Shown in pieces: positions 28,659-36,227 of a stretch of 60,245 bases of DNA. This DNA comes from Clostridia bacterium (lineage in GTDB: Bacteria > Bacillota > Clostridia > Christensenellales > Aristaeellaceae): assembly GCA_017527065.1 (NCBI GenBank), contig JAFXQO010000075.1, positions 1-60,245 on the forward strand. Direction: 5' to 3'. How positions within the stretch are numbered: position 1 is the first letter of the stretch; each line of letters opens with the position of its first letter. The notes beneath the pieces were generated by a model. That model saw only the letters and a list, made by a program, of their open reading frames with translations. It ran no database searches and had not been told where the DNA came from. A program made the translations under genes and the position numbers.

Positions 28659-29447
28659 TCAGCTGTTTTCCTTTTCCTCGTAAATCTCCCAGGATTCCAG
28701 GCATTCGTTGAACTTCGCCGCGCCGTCGACCGTCACTTTGGCGGCGGAATCCTTGTCAAGATACAGGGAGAAACGCTCGTGCTCCTTGAGCATCGTCGCG
28801 GGAATTTTGTTTGTGAGCGGGTTCATGAGGGTCTTCTCCACGGCGTCGGCCTTCACGGCATACGGAACGCAGGAGATGATCCTTTCGCACTTCATGATCT
28901 CGCGCACCGTCATGGACACGGCCTGGGCGGGCACCTCGCTCACGCTGGCGAACCAGCCCTCGCCCACCTGCTGGCGGCGGCAGCGCTCGTCCAGCGAGAC
29001 GACGATATACGCCGCGTCAGTGTCGAAATCCGCCGGGGGATCGTTGAAAGCGATGTGACCGTTTTCGCCGATGCCGATGAGGCCCAGGTCGATGGGCGCG
29101 CGGCGCAGTTCATCCGTCAGCGCCGCGATGCCCTCGGGCGTGCCGTCCACGAAATGGGCCGCCTTCAGCGGCACGCGGCTCGTGAAGCGCTCCTTCAGGT
29201 ATTTGCGAAAGCTGGCGGGATGCGTCTCGGGTAGGTTCACGTATTCGTCCAGGTGGAACATCTCCACCTTCGTCCAGTCAACCTTTTCTTCAACCAGCGC
29301 GGCCAGCGTGTCGAACTGAGACGCACCCGTGGACAGCACGATGCGCGCGCTTCCCTTCTCCCGAATGGCGGCGCTGATGATGTCCGCCGCTTCCTTTGCC
29401 GCGAGCCGCCCGAGCAGCTTCGGCGAATCAGCCACTGTTACCTTCAT
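28659..29447 (-). CDS. nagB: Glucosamine-6-phosphate deaminase
   Basis: A 262-residue enzyme converting glucosamine-6-phosphate to fructose-6-phosphate and ammonia. Evidence: STGASQFDTLAAL (phosphate loop), FHLDEYVNLPETHPASFRKYL, and GLIGIGENGHIAFNDPP containing the catalytic Asp/His. The start MKVTVADS at 29447 is used because AAGGAG lies 10 bases before it inside the end of the preceding gene; the longer frame upstream overlaps the reductase. It follows the aldo/keto reductase gene by 5 bases. It makes a pathway with the GH20 enzyme on the other strand. Confidence 0.95.
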   Translation of the reverse strand: MKVTVADSPKLLGRLAAKEAADIISAAIREKGSARIVLSTGASQFDTLAALVEEKVDWTKVEMFHLDEYVNLPETHPASFRKYLKERFTSRVPLKAAHFVDGTPEGIAALTDELRRAPIDLGLIGIGENGHIAFNDPPADFDTDAAYIVVSLDERCRRQQVGEGWFASVSEVPAQAVSMTVREIMKCERIISCVPYAVKADAVEKTLMNPLTNKIPATMLKEHERFSLYLDKDSAAKVTVDGAAKFNECLESWEIYEEKENS

Positions 29448-29452
29448 GTCGC

Positions 29453-30586
29453 TTACGCTCCTTTGAATTCCTCGCGAATGCCGGCCAGCAGGTCGATGAT
29501 GTGGAAGTGCTGGGGGCACTGGCTCTCGCAGGTGCCGCAGGCCACGCAGCGGCTGGCGTCGGCTTCTTCCTCGACGAGTTTCGCGTAGCGCGGCGCGAAG
29601 TCCTTCGCCTCGCCGAACATGCAAGCCTGGTCGATGCCCTGGAAGATGCGCGGAATCTTCACGCCCATCGGGCAGGGCTGGCAGTATTCGCAGCCCGTGC
29701 AGCCCACGCGCACGCGCTTCTCATAGGCCTCGCGCACCTTTACGAGCATGGCCTTGTCCGCCTCGCTCAGGCAGCCGGCCTCGGCCTGGTCGAAGATGCG
29801 CAGGTTGTCGTCGAGCTGCTCCATGCTGGACATGCCGGAGAGGATGGTCACAAACTCGGGCTTGTCGTAGAGCCAGCGGAACGCCCACTCGACGGCGCTG
29901 CGCTTCTCCGGCGCGGCGTCGTAAATGGCCTGAACCTCGGGCGGGGTCTTGCGGGCCAGCGCGCCGCCGCGCAGCGGCTCCATGACCACCACGCCGATGC
30001 CCCGCTCGCCGCAATACTTCTGAACGCCCGCGTAGGTGGCCTGGTTGAACTCGTCCAGCAGGTTCATCTGCACCTGGATGAGCTTCCAGTCATACGCCGT
30101 GGCGATCTCCGCGAAGGTCTCCGCGTCGTCGTGGAAGGAGAAGGCGGGATAGCGGATCTTGCCCTTCTTGAGCATCTTGTCGAGGAAATCGAGCGCGCCG
30201 AGGTCACGAATCTTGTGCCAGCGATCCCTGTTCATGGCGTGCAGCAGGTAGAAATCAATATGATCGGTTCTGAGCTTGGTGAGCTGCTCGTCCAGCGTGG
30301 CCTCCATGTCCTCGTACTTCTCGACCTTCCACACGGGCAATTTTGTCGCCAGGGTGACTTTTTCGCGCCAGCCGTCCGACAGCGCCTCGCCCACGGCGAT
30401 CTCGCTCTCGCCGCCGTGATAGGGATAAGCCGTGTCGACATAGCGGATGCCCTGCTCGATGCCGTGGCGGATCATTTTGATCGTCTCGGCGTGGTCGACA
30501 TGTCCGTCCGCGGTGGGCAGCCTCATGCAGCCCATGCCCAGCACGGAAGATGTTACGTCTGTTCCGGGGAATTGCCTGTACTTCAT
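29453..30586 (-). CDS. Aldo/keto reductase with C-terminal 4Fe-4S ferredoxin domain
   Basis: A 377-residue fusion. Residues 1-270 form an AKR TIM barrel (LGMGCMRLP, YVDTAYPYHGGESEIAVG with catalytic Asp/Tyr, DFYLLHAMN). Residues 285-370 hold two cysteine clusters, CTGCEYCQPCP and CVACGTCESQCP, for [4Fe-4S] centres. Such fused AKRs are common in anaerobes and probably take electrons from ferredoxin rather than only NADPH. Substrate unknown. Between the histidine kinase (6 bases) and nagB (5 bases), so probably in the same transcript. Confidence 0.92.
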   Translation of the reverse strand: MKYRQFPGTDVTSSVLGMGCMRLPTADGHVDHAETIKMIRHGIEQGIRYVDTAYPYHGGESEIAVGEALSDGWREKVTLATKLPVWKVEKYEDMEATLDEQLTKLRTDHIDFYLLHAMNRDRWHKIRDLGALDFLDKMLKKGKIRYPAFSFHDDAETFAEIATAYDWKLIQVQMNLLDEFNQATYAGVQKYCGERGIGVVVMEPLRGGALARKTPPEVQAIYDAAPEKRSAVEWAFRWLYDKPEFVTILSGMSSMEQLDDNLRIFDQAEAGCLSEADKAMLVKVREAYEKRVRVGCTGCEYCQPCPMGVKIPRIFQGIDQACMFGEAKDFAPRYAKLVEEEADASRCVACGTCESQCPQHFHIIDLLAGIREEFKGA

Positions 30587-30592
30587 TTTCCT

Positions 30593-32386
30593 TTACACTC
30601 CTTCGCTGTCAAAATCGTCGTCCTTGCCTTCTTTCCCGTCGTCTTTGGCCACATAGCGCGGCAGTGTGACCGAGAATTCCGAGCCTTCGCCCAGTTTGGA
30701 ATGGACTTCAACGGTGCCACCCATGCTCACCGCAATGTGCTTGACAATAGCCAGGCCCAGCCCCGTGCCGCCCATGGAGCGGGAACGGCCCTTGTCTACG
30801 CGATAGAAGCGCTCGAACAGCCGCGGCAGGTGTTCCTCCGCGATGCCGATGCCCGTGTCGCTCACCAAGAAATAGGCGTTCGTCGCCGTACCGTAGACCG
30901 ACACGCGCACGCTGCCGCCCGGCTGGTTGTATTTGATCGCGTTTTCGACCAGGTTGATGACCAGCTGTTCGAGCCTGTCCTGATTGCCCCAAACGTAAAT
31001 GGGTTCGTCGTTTTCGTTGATGCTCAGGTCGATCTGCTTTTCCTTTGCGTGAATCTGCAGCATCTCGCACACGTCCGACGCCATCTTGTCCAGCCGCAGC
31101 CGGCCCAGGCTCACGTCCGTGTCGCCCGCCTCCAGCTTTGAAATGGACAGGATGTCGTTCACCAGGCGCGTGAGGCGGTTGGCCTCCATCATGATGATAT
31201 TGAGGAACTTGCGCGCCATTTCGGGGTTGTCGATGGCGCCGTCCAGCAGCGTTTCGACGAAGCCCCGTATGGAGGTCAGCGGCGTCTTGAGCTCATGCGA
31301 CACGTTGGCCGTGAAGTCCGTGCGCATCTGCTCGAGCCGCCTCAGTTCCGTGATGTCTTCGATCATGGCCATCGCGCCGACGACCTCGCCATCCCGCTTC
31401 ATGGGGGAAATGTAAAGCCTCAGCGGCGTATGGCCCCGGCCCGTGCGGCCCTCGCGCACGGCGATCTCGCTCGTGAACACGCTGGTCTGGCCCATGGCTT
31501 CCTTGAAGATCGGCTCAAGGTTGACATCCTTGTTCAGCTCTGACACGGCCATGCCCTCGGCCGTCCCGTGAAAGCCTAAAAGCGTCTTCGCCAGGGGTGT
31601 CATCAGGGTGACCTGCAGCGCGCTGTTGACTGCCAGCATGCCGTGCTGCGTCTGGTTCATGACCTCGCTCAGCGCCTGGTTGCGGCTGTTGCGCCGCTCG
31701 AGCTGCTCGCTGATGCGCGCCGCGCTGGCGTTGATCTGGCGCGCCCAGCGCGCGTTCCGGCCGTACACGTACTCGATGCGCTCGTCGAAACGGCCTTCGG
31801 CGAAGGCGTCGAGCACCTGCTGCGCGCCGTGAACGAGCTTGTCGCTCTCGCGCACCAGCAGGCTGACTGTGACAAAGCAGATCGCCGCGAGCACGATCAT
31901 AAGCAGCGCCAGCTGGCCCCCGCAGCCCTTCAGAACCTCCGACCGGGAAGGCGCGGCCTCCCACATCCTCACGATCAGGCTGTTTTCCGAGCGCACAGAG
32001 ACGAAAATCGTTGGGGCGTTCCGATAGGTGGTCAGGTCGGTCCCGACGCCGTTGCGCAGCGCCTCGTCAATGTCCTCCCCCTGTGCGAGGGCCTGGAGAT
32101 CGCCGGACCGGCGCGTGTCGTATAGCACGGCGCCCTCTTCATCCATCACGGTCATGCCGACGTTCATGCTGCTTGCCAGTTCATCCAGCCGCGCCCTGCT
32201 TTCGCCGTCATACACGGAAAATGCCGCGCTGTCCAGATAGTCTGCGGACACGCGGCAAATCCTTACCAGGTCATCAATAGCGGAGGCGGCCAGGTTATTG
32301 TAGACCGCCCCCACGTATATCACTGAGTAAGCAAGGGAACAGACGAACATGGCACAGGCTGCGATAAATGCAACCCATCTTCTCAT
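30593..32386 (-). CDS. Membrane sensor histidine kinase, PhoR/WalK-like
   Basis: A 597-residue kinase. One N-terminal membrane helix (FIAACAMFVCSLAYSVIYV), an extracytoplasmic sensor of about 130 residues, a second helix near 165 (LALLMIVLAAICFVTVSLLV), a HAMP-like stretch, a PAS domain at about 240-345, then HisKA with H364 in NVSHELKTPLTS and a HATPase with NLVENAIKYNQPGG, DTGIGI and GTGLGLAIVKHI. It would phosphorylate the response regulator whose gene overlaps its start by 4 bases. The pair resembles the phosphate-sensing PhoP-PhoR system, but the stimulus cannot be confirmed here. Confidence 0.93.
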   Translation of the reverse strand: MRRWVAFIAACAMFVCSLAYSVIYVGAVYNNLAASAIDDLVRICRVSADYLDSAAFSVYDGESRARLDELASSMNVGMTVMDEEGAVLYDTRRSGDLQALAQGEDIDEALRNGVGTDLTTYRNAPTIFVSVRSENSLIVRMWEAAPSRSEVLKGCGGQLALLMIVLAAICFVTVSLLVRESDKLVHGAQQVLDAFAEGRFDERIEYVYGRNARWARQINASAARISEQLERRNSRNQALSEVMNQTQHGMLAVNSALQVTLMTPLAKTLLGFHGTAEGMAVSELNKDVNLEPIFKEAMGQTSVFTSEIAVREGRTGRGHTPLRLYISPMKRDGEVVGAMAMIEDITELRRLEQMRTDFTANVSHELKTPLTSIRGFVETLLDGAIDNPEMARKFLNIIMMEANRLTRLVNDILSISKLEAGDTDVSLGRLRLDKMASDVCEMLQIHAKEKQIDLSINENDEPIYVWGNQDRLEQLVINLVENAIKYNQPGGSVRVSVYGTATNAYFLVSDTGIGIAEEHLPRLFERFYRVDKGRSRSMGGTGLGLAIVKHIAVSMGGTVEVHSKLGEGSEFSVTLPRYVAKDDGKEGKDDDFDSEGV

Positions 32387-33084
32387 ATCCTGCTCTCCTG
32401 CCTGTCATTAAACTTGTAGCCGACGCCGCGGATGGTCTCGATGTAATGCGCGTCGTCGCCCAGCTTCTGGCGAATGTGACGGATATGGACGTCGACCGTG
32501 CGGGTCTCGCCGTAGAACTCATAGCCCCAGATGCGATCCAGCAGGAAGTCGCGGGTGAGCACCTTGCCGCGGCTGATGACCAGCAGCTTCAAAAGCTCAA
32601 ACTCCTTCAGCGTGAGCGACAGCTTCTCGCCGTTGCGGAACGCCTCGTAGTTGCCCACGTCGATGGTCAGGCCGCCCACGTGGAGGATGCCCTCTTCCTC
32701 GCTCTGCGGGGCGGCGCGGCGGAGCAGCGCCTTCACGCGCGCGATGAGCTCGCGCACGCTGAAGGGCTTGGTGATGTAATCGTCCGCGCCCATCTCGAGG
32801 CCCAGGATCTTGTCTACCTCATCGCCCTTGGCGGTCAGCATGATGATCGGAATGTCGCTGGTGGTGGAGGTGCTCTTCAGGCGGCGGCATACCTCGACGC
32901 CGTCGATGCCGGGGAGCATGATATCCAACAGGATCAGAGCAGGGCGCTCATGCGCGCAGACGACGAGCGCATCCTCGCCGTTTGCTGCCGTTACCACGCG
33001 ATATCCGGACGCTTCCAGGTTGAAAGTCAGCAGTTCGAGAATATGAGCCTCGTCATCCACGGCCAAAATGAGTTCGTTTGCCAT
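32383..33084 (-). CDS. OmpR/PhoB-family response regulator
   Basis: A 233-residue two-domain regulator. The receiver domain has the acidic pair in ILAVDDEAHI, the phospho-acceptor D54 in LLDIMLPG, and the Lys in LTAKGDEVDKI. The winged-helix DNA-binding domain ends with TRTVDVHIRHIRQKLGDD and IRGVGYKFN. It is the transcription factor partner of the kinase downstream (ATGA overlap). GGAG precedes the start. Confidence 0.95.
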   Translation of the reverse strand: MANELILAVDDEAHILELLTFNLEASGYRVVTAANGEDALVVCAHERPALILLDIMLPGIDGVEVCRRLKSTSTTSDIPIIMLTAKGDEVDKILGLEMGADDYITKPFSVRELIARVKALLRRAAPQSEEEGILHVGGLTIDVGNYEAFRNGEKLSLTLKEFELLKLLVISRGKVLTRDFLLDRIWGYEFYGETRTVDVHIRHIRQKLGDDAHYIETIRGVGYKFNDRQESRI

Positions 33085-33164
33085 GTCCGTCTCCTTCTTT
33101 CAATTCTTAATTTAATATGGAACCGGATTCCCCGCCCGCGGCAAGGCATCCCATATTATCACGA

Positions 33165-33617
33165 TTATCGGTTGTTTAGCAGTTTGTTCAGTTCCTCGAT
33201 GAAGTTCTCCAGGTCGGTAAACTGGCGGTAGACCGACGCAAACCGGACGTAAGACACCTTGTCAAGCTCCTTGAGTCCGTCCATGACCATTTCGCCGATC
33301 TCGGCGCTGGTGATTTCCTGATCGCTCGCATAGGCCTTCATTTCGATCCGGTCGGTCAGTTCGTCTATAGCGGACATGGATACCGGCCGCTTCTCGCAGG
33401 CTTTCAGGATGCCCTGGCGGAGCTTTTCCGAATCGAAGGGCTCGCGCCGCTTGTCCTTTTTGACCACCATCAGCGGAATGGTATCGACTTTTTCATAGGT
33501 GGTGAAGCGCCTGCCGCATTTTTCACATTCGCGCCGCCTGCGTATGGCGTTGCCATCCTCCACGGAACGGGAATCGATCACGCGGCTTTCCTCGCATCCG
33601 CAGAAAACGCACTTCAT
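33165..33617 (-). CDS. nrdR: Transcriptional repressor NrdR
   Basis: A 150-residue repressor of ribonucleotide reductase genes. A zinc ribbon is formed by C3, C6, C31 and C34 (MKCVFC...CEKC), followed by an ATP-cone (VVKKDKRREPFDSEKL) that senses ATP/dATP. The ATG at 33617 is preferred over an upstream GTG at 33623 because the protein then begins MKC as in the family and has AGGGGG 7 bases upstream. Promoter TTGACA/TAAAAT lies just before. Downstream of ylmC/ymxH and the sigG remnant, a frequent order in Clostridia. Confidence 0.97.
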   Translation of the reverse strand: MKCVFCGCEESRVIDSRSVEDGNAIRRRRECEKCGRRFTTYEKVDTIPLMVVKKDKRREPFDSEKLRQGILKACEKRPVSMSAIDELTDRIEMKAYASDQEITSAEIGEMVMDGLKELDKVSYVRFASVYRQFTDLENFIEELNKLLNNR

Positions 33618-33633
33618 CCCCACGCCCCCTATA

Positions 33634-33649
33634 TTATACCTGACATTAT
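33634..33649 (-). repeat. 16-bp motif in the nrdR promoter, shared with the hlyD promoter
   Basis: The plus-strand 16-mer TTATACCTGACATTAT is identical to 55070-55085. In both places it covers the region around and after the -10 on the minus strand. Confidence 0.6.
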
Positions 33650-33676
33650 TTTACCCTCCCCCGTCCATTCTGTCAA
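33648..33676 (-). promoter_or_regulatory. Promoter of nrdR
   Basis: On the minus strand TTGACA (33671-33676) and TAAAAT (33648-33653), 17-base spacer. A second possible -10, TATAAT, lies at 33633-33638. Confidence 0.7.
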
Positions 33677-33702
33677 GTAGTTAACAGTAGATTTGTAAGT
33701 CT

Positions 33703-33954
33703 TCAACAAGTCTGAAAGAAGTTAGTGTCAAGTTCCACCAAAATGACGTCATCCCCTATTCGCCGCACATGGCTCCATGGGATGACAATGCCTTCCCGGA
33801 CGCTGCGGAGCATCCCCTTCCAGCCCGTCTGGGCGGGCACCACCAGCGCAACAGCGCAGGCCTGATCGTTCAATTCGATATCGATCGGATGCCCGTATCG
33901 CTTTCCGTCGCAGATGTTGATGACTTCCTTTTCGCGCAATTCAGAGAACACCAT
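33703..33954 (-). CDS. ylmC: YlmC/YmxH family sporulation protein (PRC-barrel)
   Basis: An 83-residue PRC-barrel-like protein. The pattern FSELREKEVINICDGKRYG-P-D matches the family start (LSELxxKEVVNVxDGxxLG). The start at 33954 has GAGGTG 6 bases upstream; a longer frame to 34014 runs into the sigG terminus. In Bacillus and Clostridia this gene lies just downstream of sigG, exactly as here. The role is poorly understood; it is conserved with sporulation genes. Confidence 0.88.
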   Translation of the reverse strand: MVFSELREKEVINICDGKRYGHPIDIELNDQACAVALVVPAQTGWKGMLRSVREGIVIPWSHVRRIGDDVILVELDTNFFQTC

Positions 33955-34055
33955 GGCCATCACCTCATGGCATTTTATGAGCGGCGAGGCCATGCTGCCA
34001 TCAGGGCGCGGCAAAAAAGAAGGCGGAAAGGCTGTCCTTCCCGCTTGACCGAATA

Positions 34056-34547
34056 TCAGAGATAGCGCTGCATCTGCCTGAGCGCCGCCTTCTCCAGGCG
34101 CGACACCTGCGCCTGGGAGATGCCGATTTCCTCGGCCACCTCCATTTGCGTGCGTCCCTCGAAATAGCGCTTTTCCACGATGCCCCGCTCGCGCTCATTC
34201 AGGCGCGCCATGGCCTGCCTCAGCGAGAGGTCGCGCACCCAATCCTCCACCTCCACGCGCTCGTCCTTCACCTGATCCATCACGTAGATCGGCTCGCCGC
34301 CGTCCTGAAACACGGGCTCGAACAGCGACACGGGATCCTGTATGGCGTCCAGCGCAAGGCTCACTTCTTTTTCATCGCAGCCGAGCTCCTTCGCAATCTC
34401 CGCCGCGTCCGGCTCGCGCCCCAGCCGGTAGGTGAGCGCCTCGCGCGCCTTGAGCGCCTTGTAGGCCAGATCCCGCAGCGAACGGCTCACGCGGACTTGA
34501 TTATTATCCCGAAGATAGCGGCGTATTTCGCCGATGATCATTGGCAT
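34056..34547 (-). CDS. sigG: 3' part of sporulation sigma factor SigG (5' third missing)
   Basis: A 163-residue reading frame that is unmistakably SigG: PMIIGEIRRYLRDNN, VSRSLRDLAYKAL, ALDAIQDPVSLFEP, GGEPIYVMDQ and TQMEVAEEIGISQAQVSRLE. Full-length SigG is about 260 residues; the homology starts at the PMII codons, so about the first 100 residues, including region 2 that binds core polymerase and the -10 element, are absent. The sequence upstream is the 3' end of a serine recombinase gene in another frame. An ATG at 34545-34547 could start the remnant, but without region 2 it should not work as a sigma factor. It is either a decayed gene or one half of a gene reassembled by recombination. 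Confidence 0.9.
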   Translation of the reverse strand: MPMIIGEIRRYLRDNNQVRVSRSLRDLAYKALKAREALTYRLGREPDAAEIAKELGCDEKEVSLALDAIQDPVSLFEPVFQDGGEPIYVMDQVKDERVEVEDWVRDLSLRQAMARLNERERGIVEKRYFEGRTQMEVAEEIGISQAQVSRLEKAALRQMQRYL

Positions 34548-34573
34548 GACGGTCTTTTGTCGAAACGCGGCTA
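34538..34573. other. Candidate element end (att junction) inside sigG
   Basis: The recombinase stop codon is at 34571-34573 and the SigG homology begins at about 34544, only 23-27 bases apart, so the breakpoint lies in this interval. On the minus strand the junction reads GTCATGCCAATGATC; it contains AATGA (34538-34542), the pentamer I recall as the crossover core of the Bacillus skin element. That pentamer is also forced by the PMI codons, so its presence may mean nothing. Confidence 0.5.
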
Positions 34574-35932
34574 CAGGCGGTAGTGGATGCTGATATTCGG
34601 CCCGTCGATCTCAACCCGCTCGATCAGTTCGCGCACGACCGAGCGCCGCTCCACCTGCGTCATCCGGTCCCACGCCTGGGCGAGGCGGCGAATCTCATCG
34701 CGTCGGCCGACTTCGGTCTCTTCTCGCACGCGCTGCGCTTCCTCGCGTTCCGCTTCCGCCCGCAGCGCCTCCAGAAGGCGTTTCTGCGCGCTGATGCTCT
34801 CCGCCAGCACGTCGTCTTCTCCGGCAGCATAAAGGTCGTAGAGCCGCTTGAGCCGGCGTTCCGCCTCGCGAATCCGCTCCGCGAGCCGCGTTCCGACGGT
34901 TTCCCCGGCCTCCTCCGCCGTCTGCTCCGGCAGGCTGAGCGCCCGGTCCAGAAAATCGCCCGTCACGGCCGCCTCGACCTCGTCGGCCCAGGCTTTTTCG
35001 TTGTCGCAATTTTCGTCGCGAATGAGGTATCGCTTGCTGCTCTGCTGCGAATAGCAGGTCAGCTTGAAGCCTTTCGCGCCCCACTTCTGATACCGCATGC
35101 GCGCGCCGCAGCGGCCGCAGTAGACAAGGCCCGTAAGCAGATGTCCGCTTTGAAAACCGCGGGCGCTGGCCCGGCGGCGGCGCTGCTCCTGAGCCGCCTG
35201 AAACACGGCCTCATCCACGATCGGTTCGTGCCGCCCGCGGTATTCCGCGCCGTTGTACTCGATCAGGCCGATGTTCGACTTGCGCGAAAGGATGTCGCGC
35301 ACCTGTTTATCGTGCTTCATGCCGGTGATCGCCGCGATGCGCGCGGTGGACAGGCCCTCGAGGTACAGCCGGTAGATCAGCCGCACGGTTTCCGCGTCCG
35401 CGTTCGGCACCAGCACGCCGCGGTCGCTGTCGTAATCATAGCCGAAGGGCGGATGGCCGCCGCCCATCCACAGCCCGGTGCGCACGCGCTCCTTCATGCC
35501 CATGCGGGTGCGCTCCCGGATGGTCTCGCGCTCCAGCTGCGCGAAGGCGGACATGATGCCCAGCATCGCCCGGCCCATGGGCGTCGAAGTGTCCATGTTT
35601 TCGTTGAGCGAGGTAAAACCGATGCCCGCCGGATTGAACACATCCTCGATGAGAAAGAGCGTGTCCTTCTGGCTGCGGGACAGCCGGTCCAGCTTATAAA
35701 CGACCACCTGCGATATGCGCCCCGCCCGCGCTTCCCCGATGAGCCGCTTCATCTCCGGCCTGTCTATGTTGCTGCCGGTGAAGCCGCCGTCGATGTAAAA
35801 TTCATAGTCCTTCCAGCCGCGGCTCCGGCAGTAGCCTTCCAGCATATCCTTCTGCGCTTCGATGCTGTAGCCTTCGTCCGCTTGCGAGTCCGTCGATACG
35901 CGGATGTACAGCGCCGCGTGCCGGCTCTTCAT
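34571..35932 (-). CDS. Large serine recombinase (SpoIVCA-like)
   Basis: A complete 453-residue serine recombinase. The catalytic domain holds S13 in YIRVSTDSQADEGYSIEAQ, then FYIDGGFTGSNIDRPE, VVVYKLDRLSR and FAQLERETIRERTRMG. The recombinase domain (GHPPFGYDYD, about residues 155-270) is followed by a zinc ribbon beginning CGRCGARMRY and a coiled coil (about 365-425). Such enzymes integrate, excise or invert DNA at att sites. Its stop lies next to the broken sigG end. Its start overlaps the stop of a 42-codon ORF by 4 bases. No phage or conjugation genes are visible nearby. Confidence 0.95.
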   Translation of the reverse strand: MKSRHAALYIRVSTDSQADEGYSIEAQKDMLEGYCRSRGWKDYEFYIDGGFTGSNIDRPEMKRLIGEARAGRISQVVVYKLDRLSRSQKDTLFLIEDVFNPAGIGFTSLNENMDTSTPMGRAMLGIMSAFAQLERETIRERTRMGMKERVRTGLWMGGGHPPFGYDYDSDRGVLVPNADAETVRLIYRLYLEGLSTARIAAITGMKHDKQVRDILSRKSNIGLIEYNGAEYRGRHEPIVDEAVFQAAQEQRRRRASARGFQSGHLLTGLVYCGRCGARMRYQKWGAKGFKLTCYSQQSSKRYLIRDENCDNEKAWADEVEAAVTGDFLDRALSLPEQTAEEAGETVGTRLAERIREAERRLKRLYDLYAAGEDDVLAESISAQKRLLEALRAEAEREEAQRVREETEVGRRDEIRRLAQAWDRMTQVERRSVVRELIERVEIDGPNISIHYRL

Positions 35933-36057
35933 CGCCTCTCCCTCCGCCGCACCCGCTCGATGACGCGCGCGATCCGCTCCGACTCAACCGGCCTGCCCGC
36001 CATATCCTCGCGCTCCACGGGCTCGCCATTCAGGAACCGTTTCTGAATAAAGATCAT
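35929..36057 (-). CDS. Small 42-residue ORF coupled to the recombinase gene
   Basis: Starts at ATG 36057 (MIFIQKRFLNGEPVERED...) with GGGAGG 9 bases upstream and ends in an ATGA overlap with the recombinase start. The C-terminal third is strongly basic (RVIERVRRRERR). No family is recognised. The tight coupling suggests co-expression with the recombinase; a recombination directionality factor or a leader peptide are possible roles, neither shown. Confidence 0.55.
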   Translation of the reverse strand: MIFIQKRFLNGEPVEREDMAGRPVESERIARVIERVRRRERR

Positions 36058-36135
36058 TTTGTCTCGCCTCCCGCCGTCATTTTTCCCCGTTTGGGCGGGA
36101 ATAAGCGACCGCTCCGCCCATTGTTCACGGACGAT

Positions 36136-36164
36136 TTGACAAGCGGCGGAAATTATGCTATAAT
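36136..36164 (+). promoter_or_regulatory. Perfect consensus sigma-A promoter for the CHAP-domain protein
   Basis: TTGACA (36136-36141), 17-base spacer, TATAAT (36159-36164), with TGC directly before the -10. All twelve positions match, implying a very strong vegetative promoter. Confidence 0.85.
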
Positions 36165-36227
36165 ATGGTAGAATGTATAAAATATGTTCTGTCGTCGCAC
36201 AGATCACCATTGGAGGATAAAGAGGAC

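Noticed and set aside
34571-36057. Prophage or conjugative element around the recombinase
   Set aside because: No capsid, portal, terminase, relaxase or mating genes are visible on either side, so only a recombinase-bearing insertion is supported.
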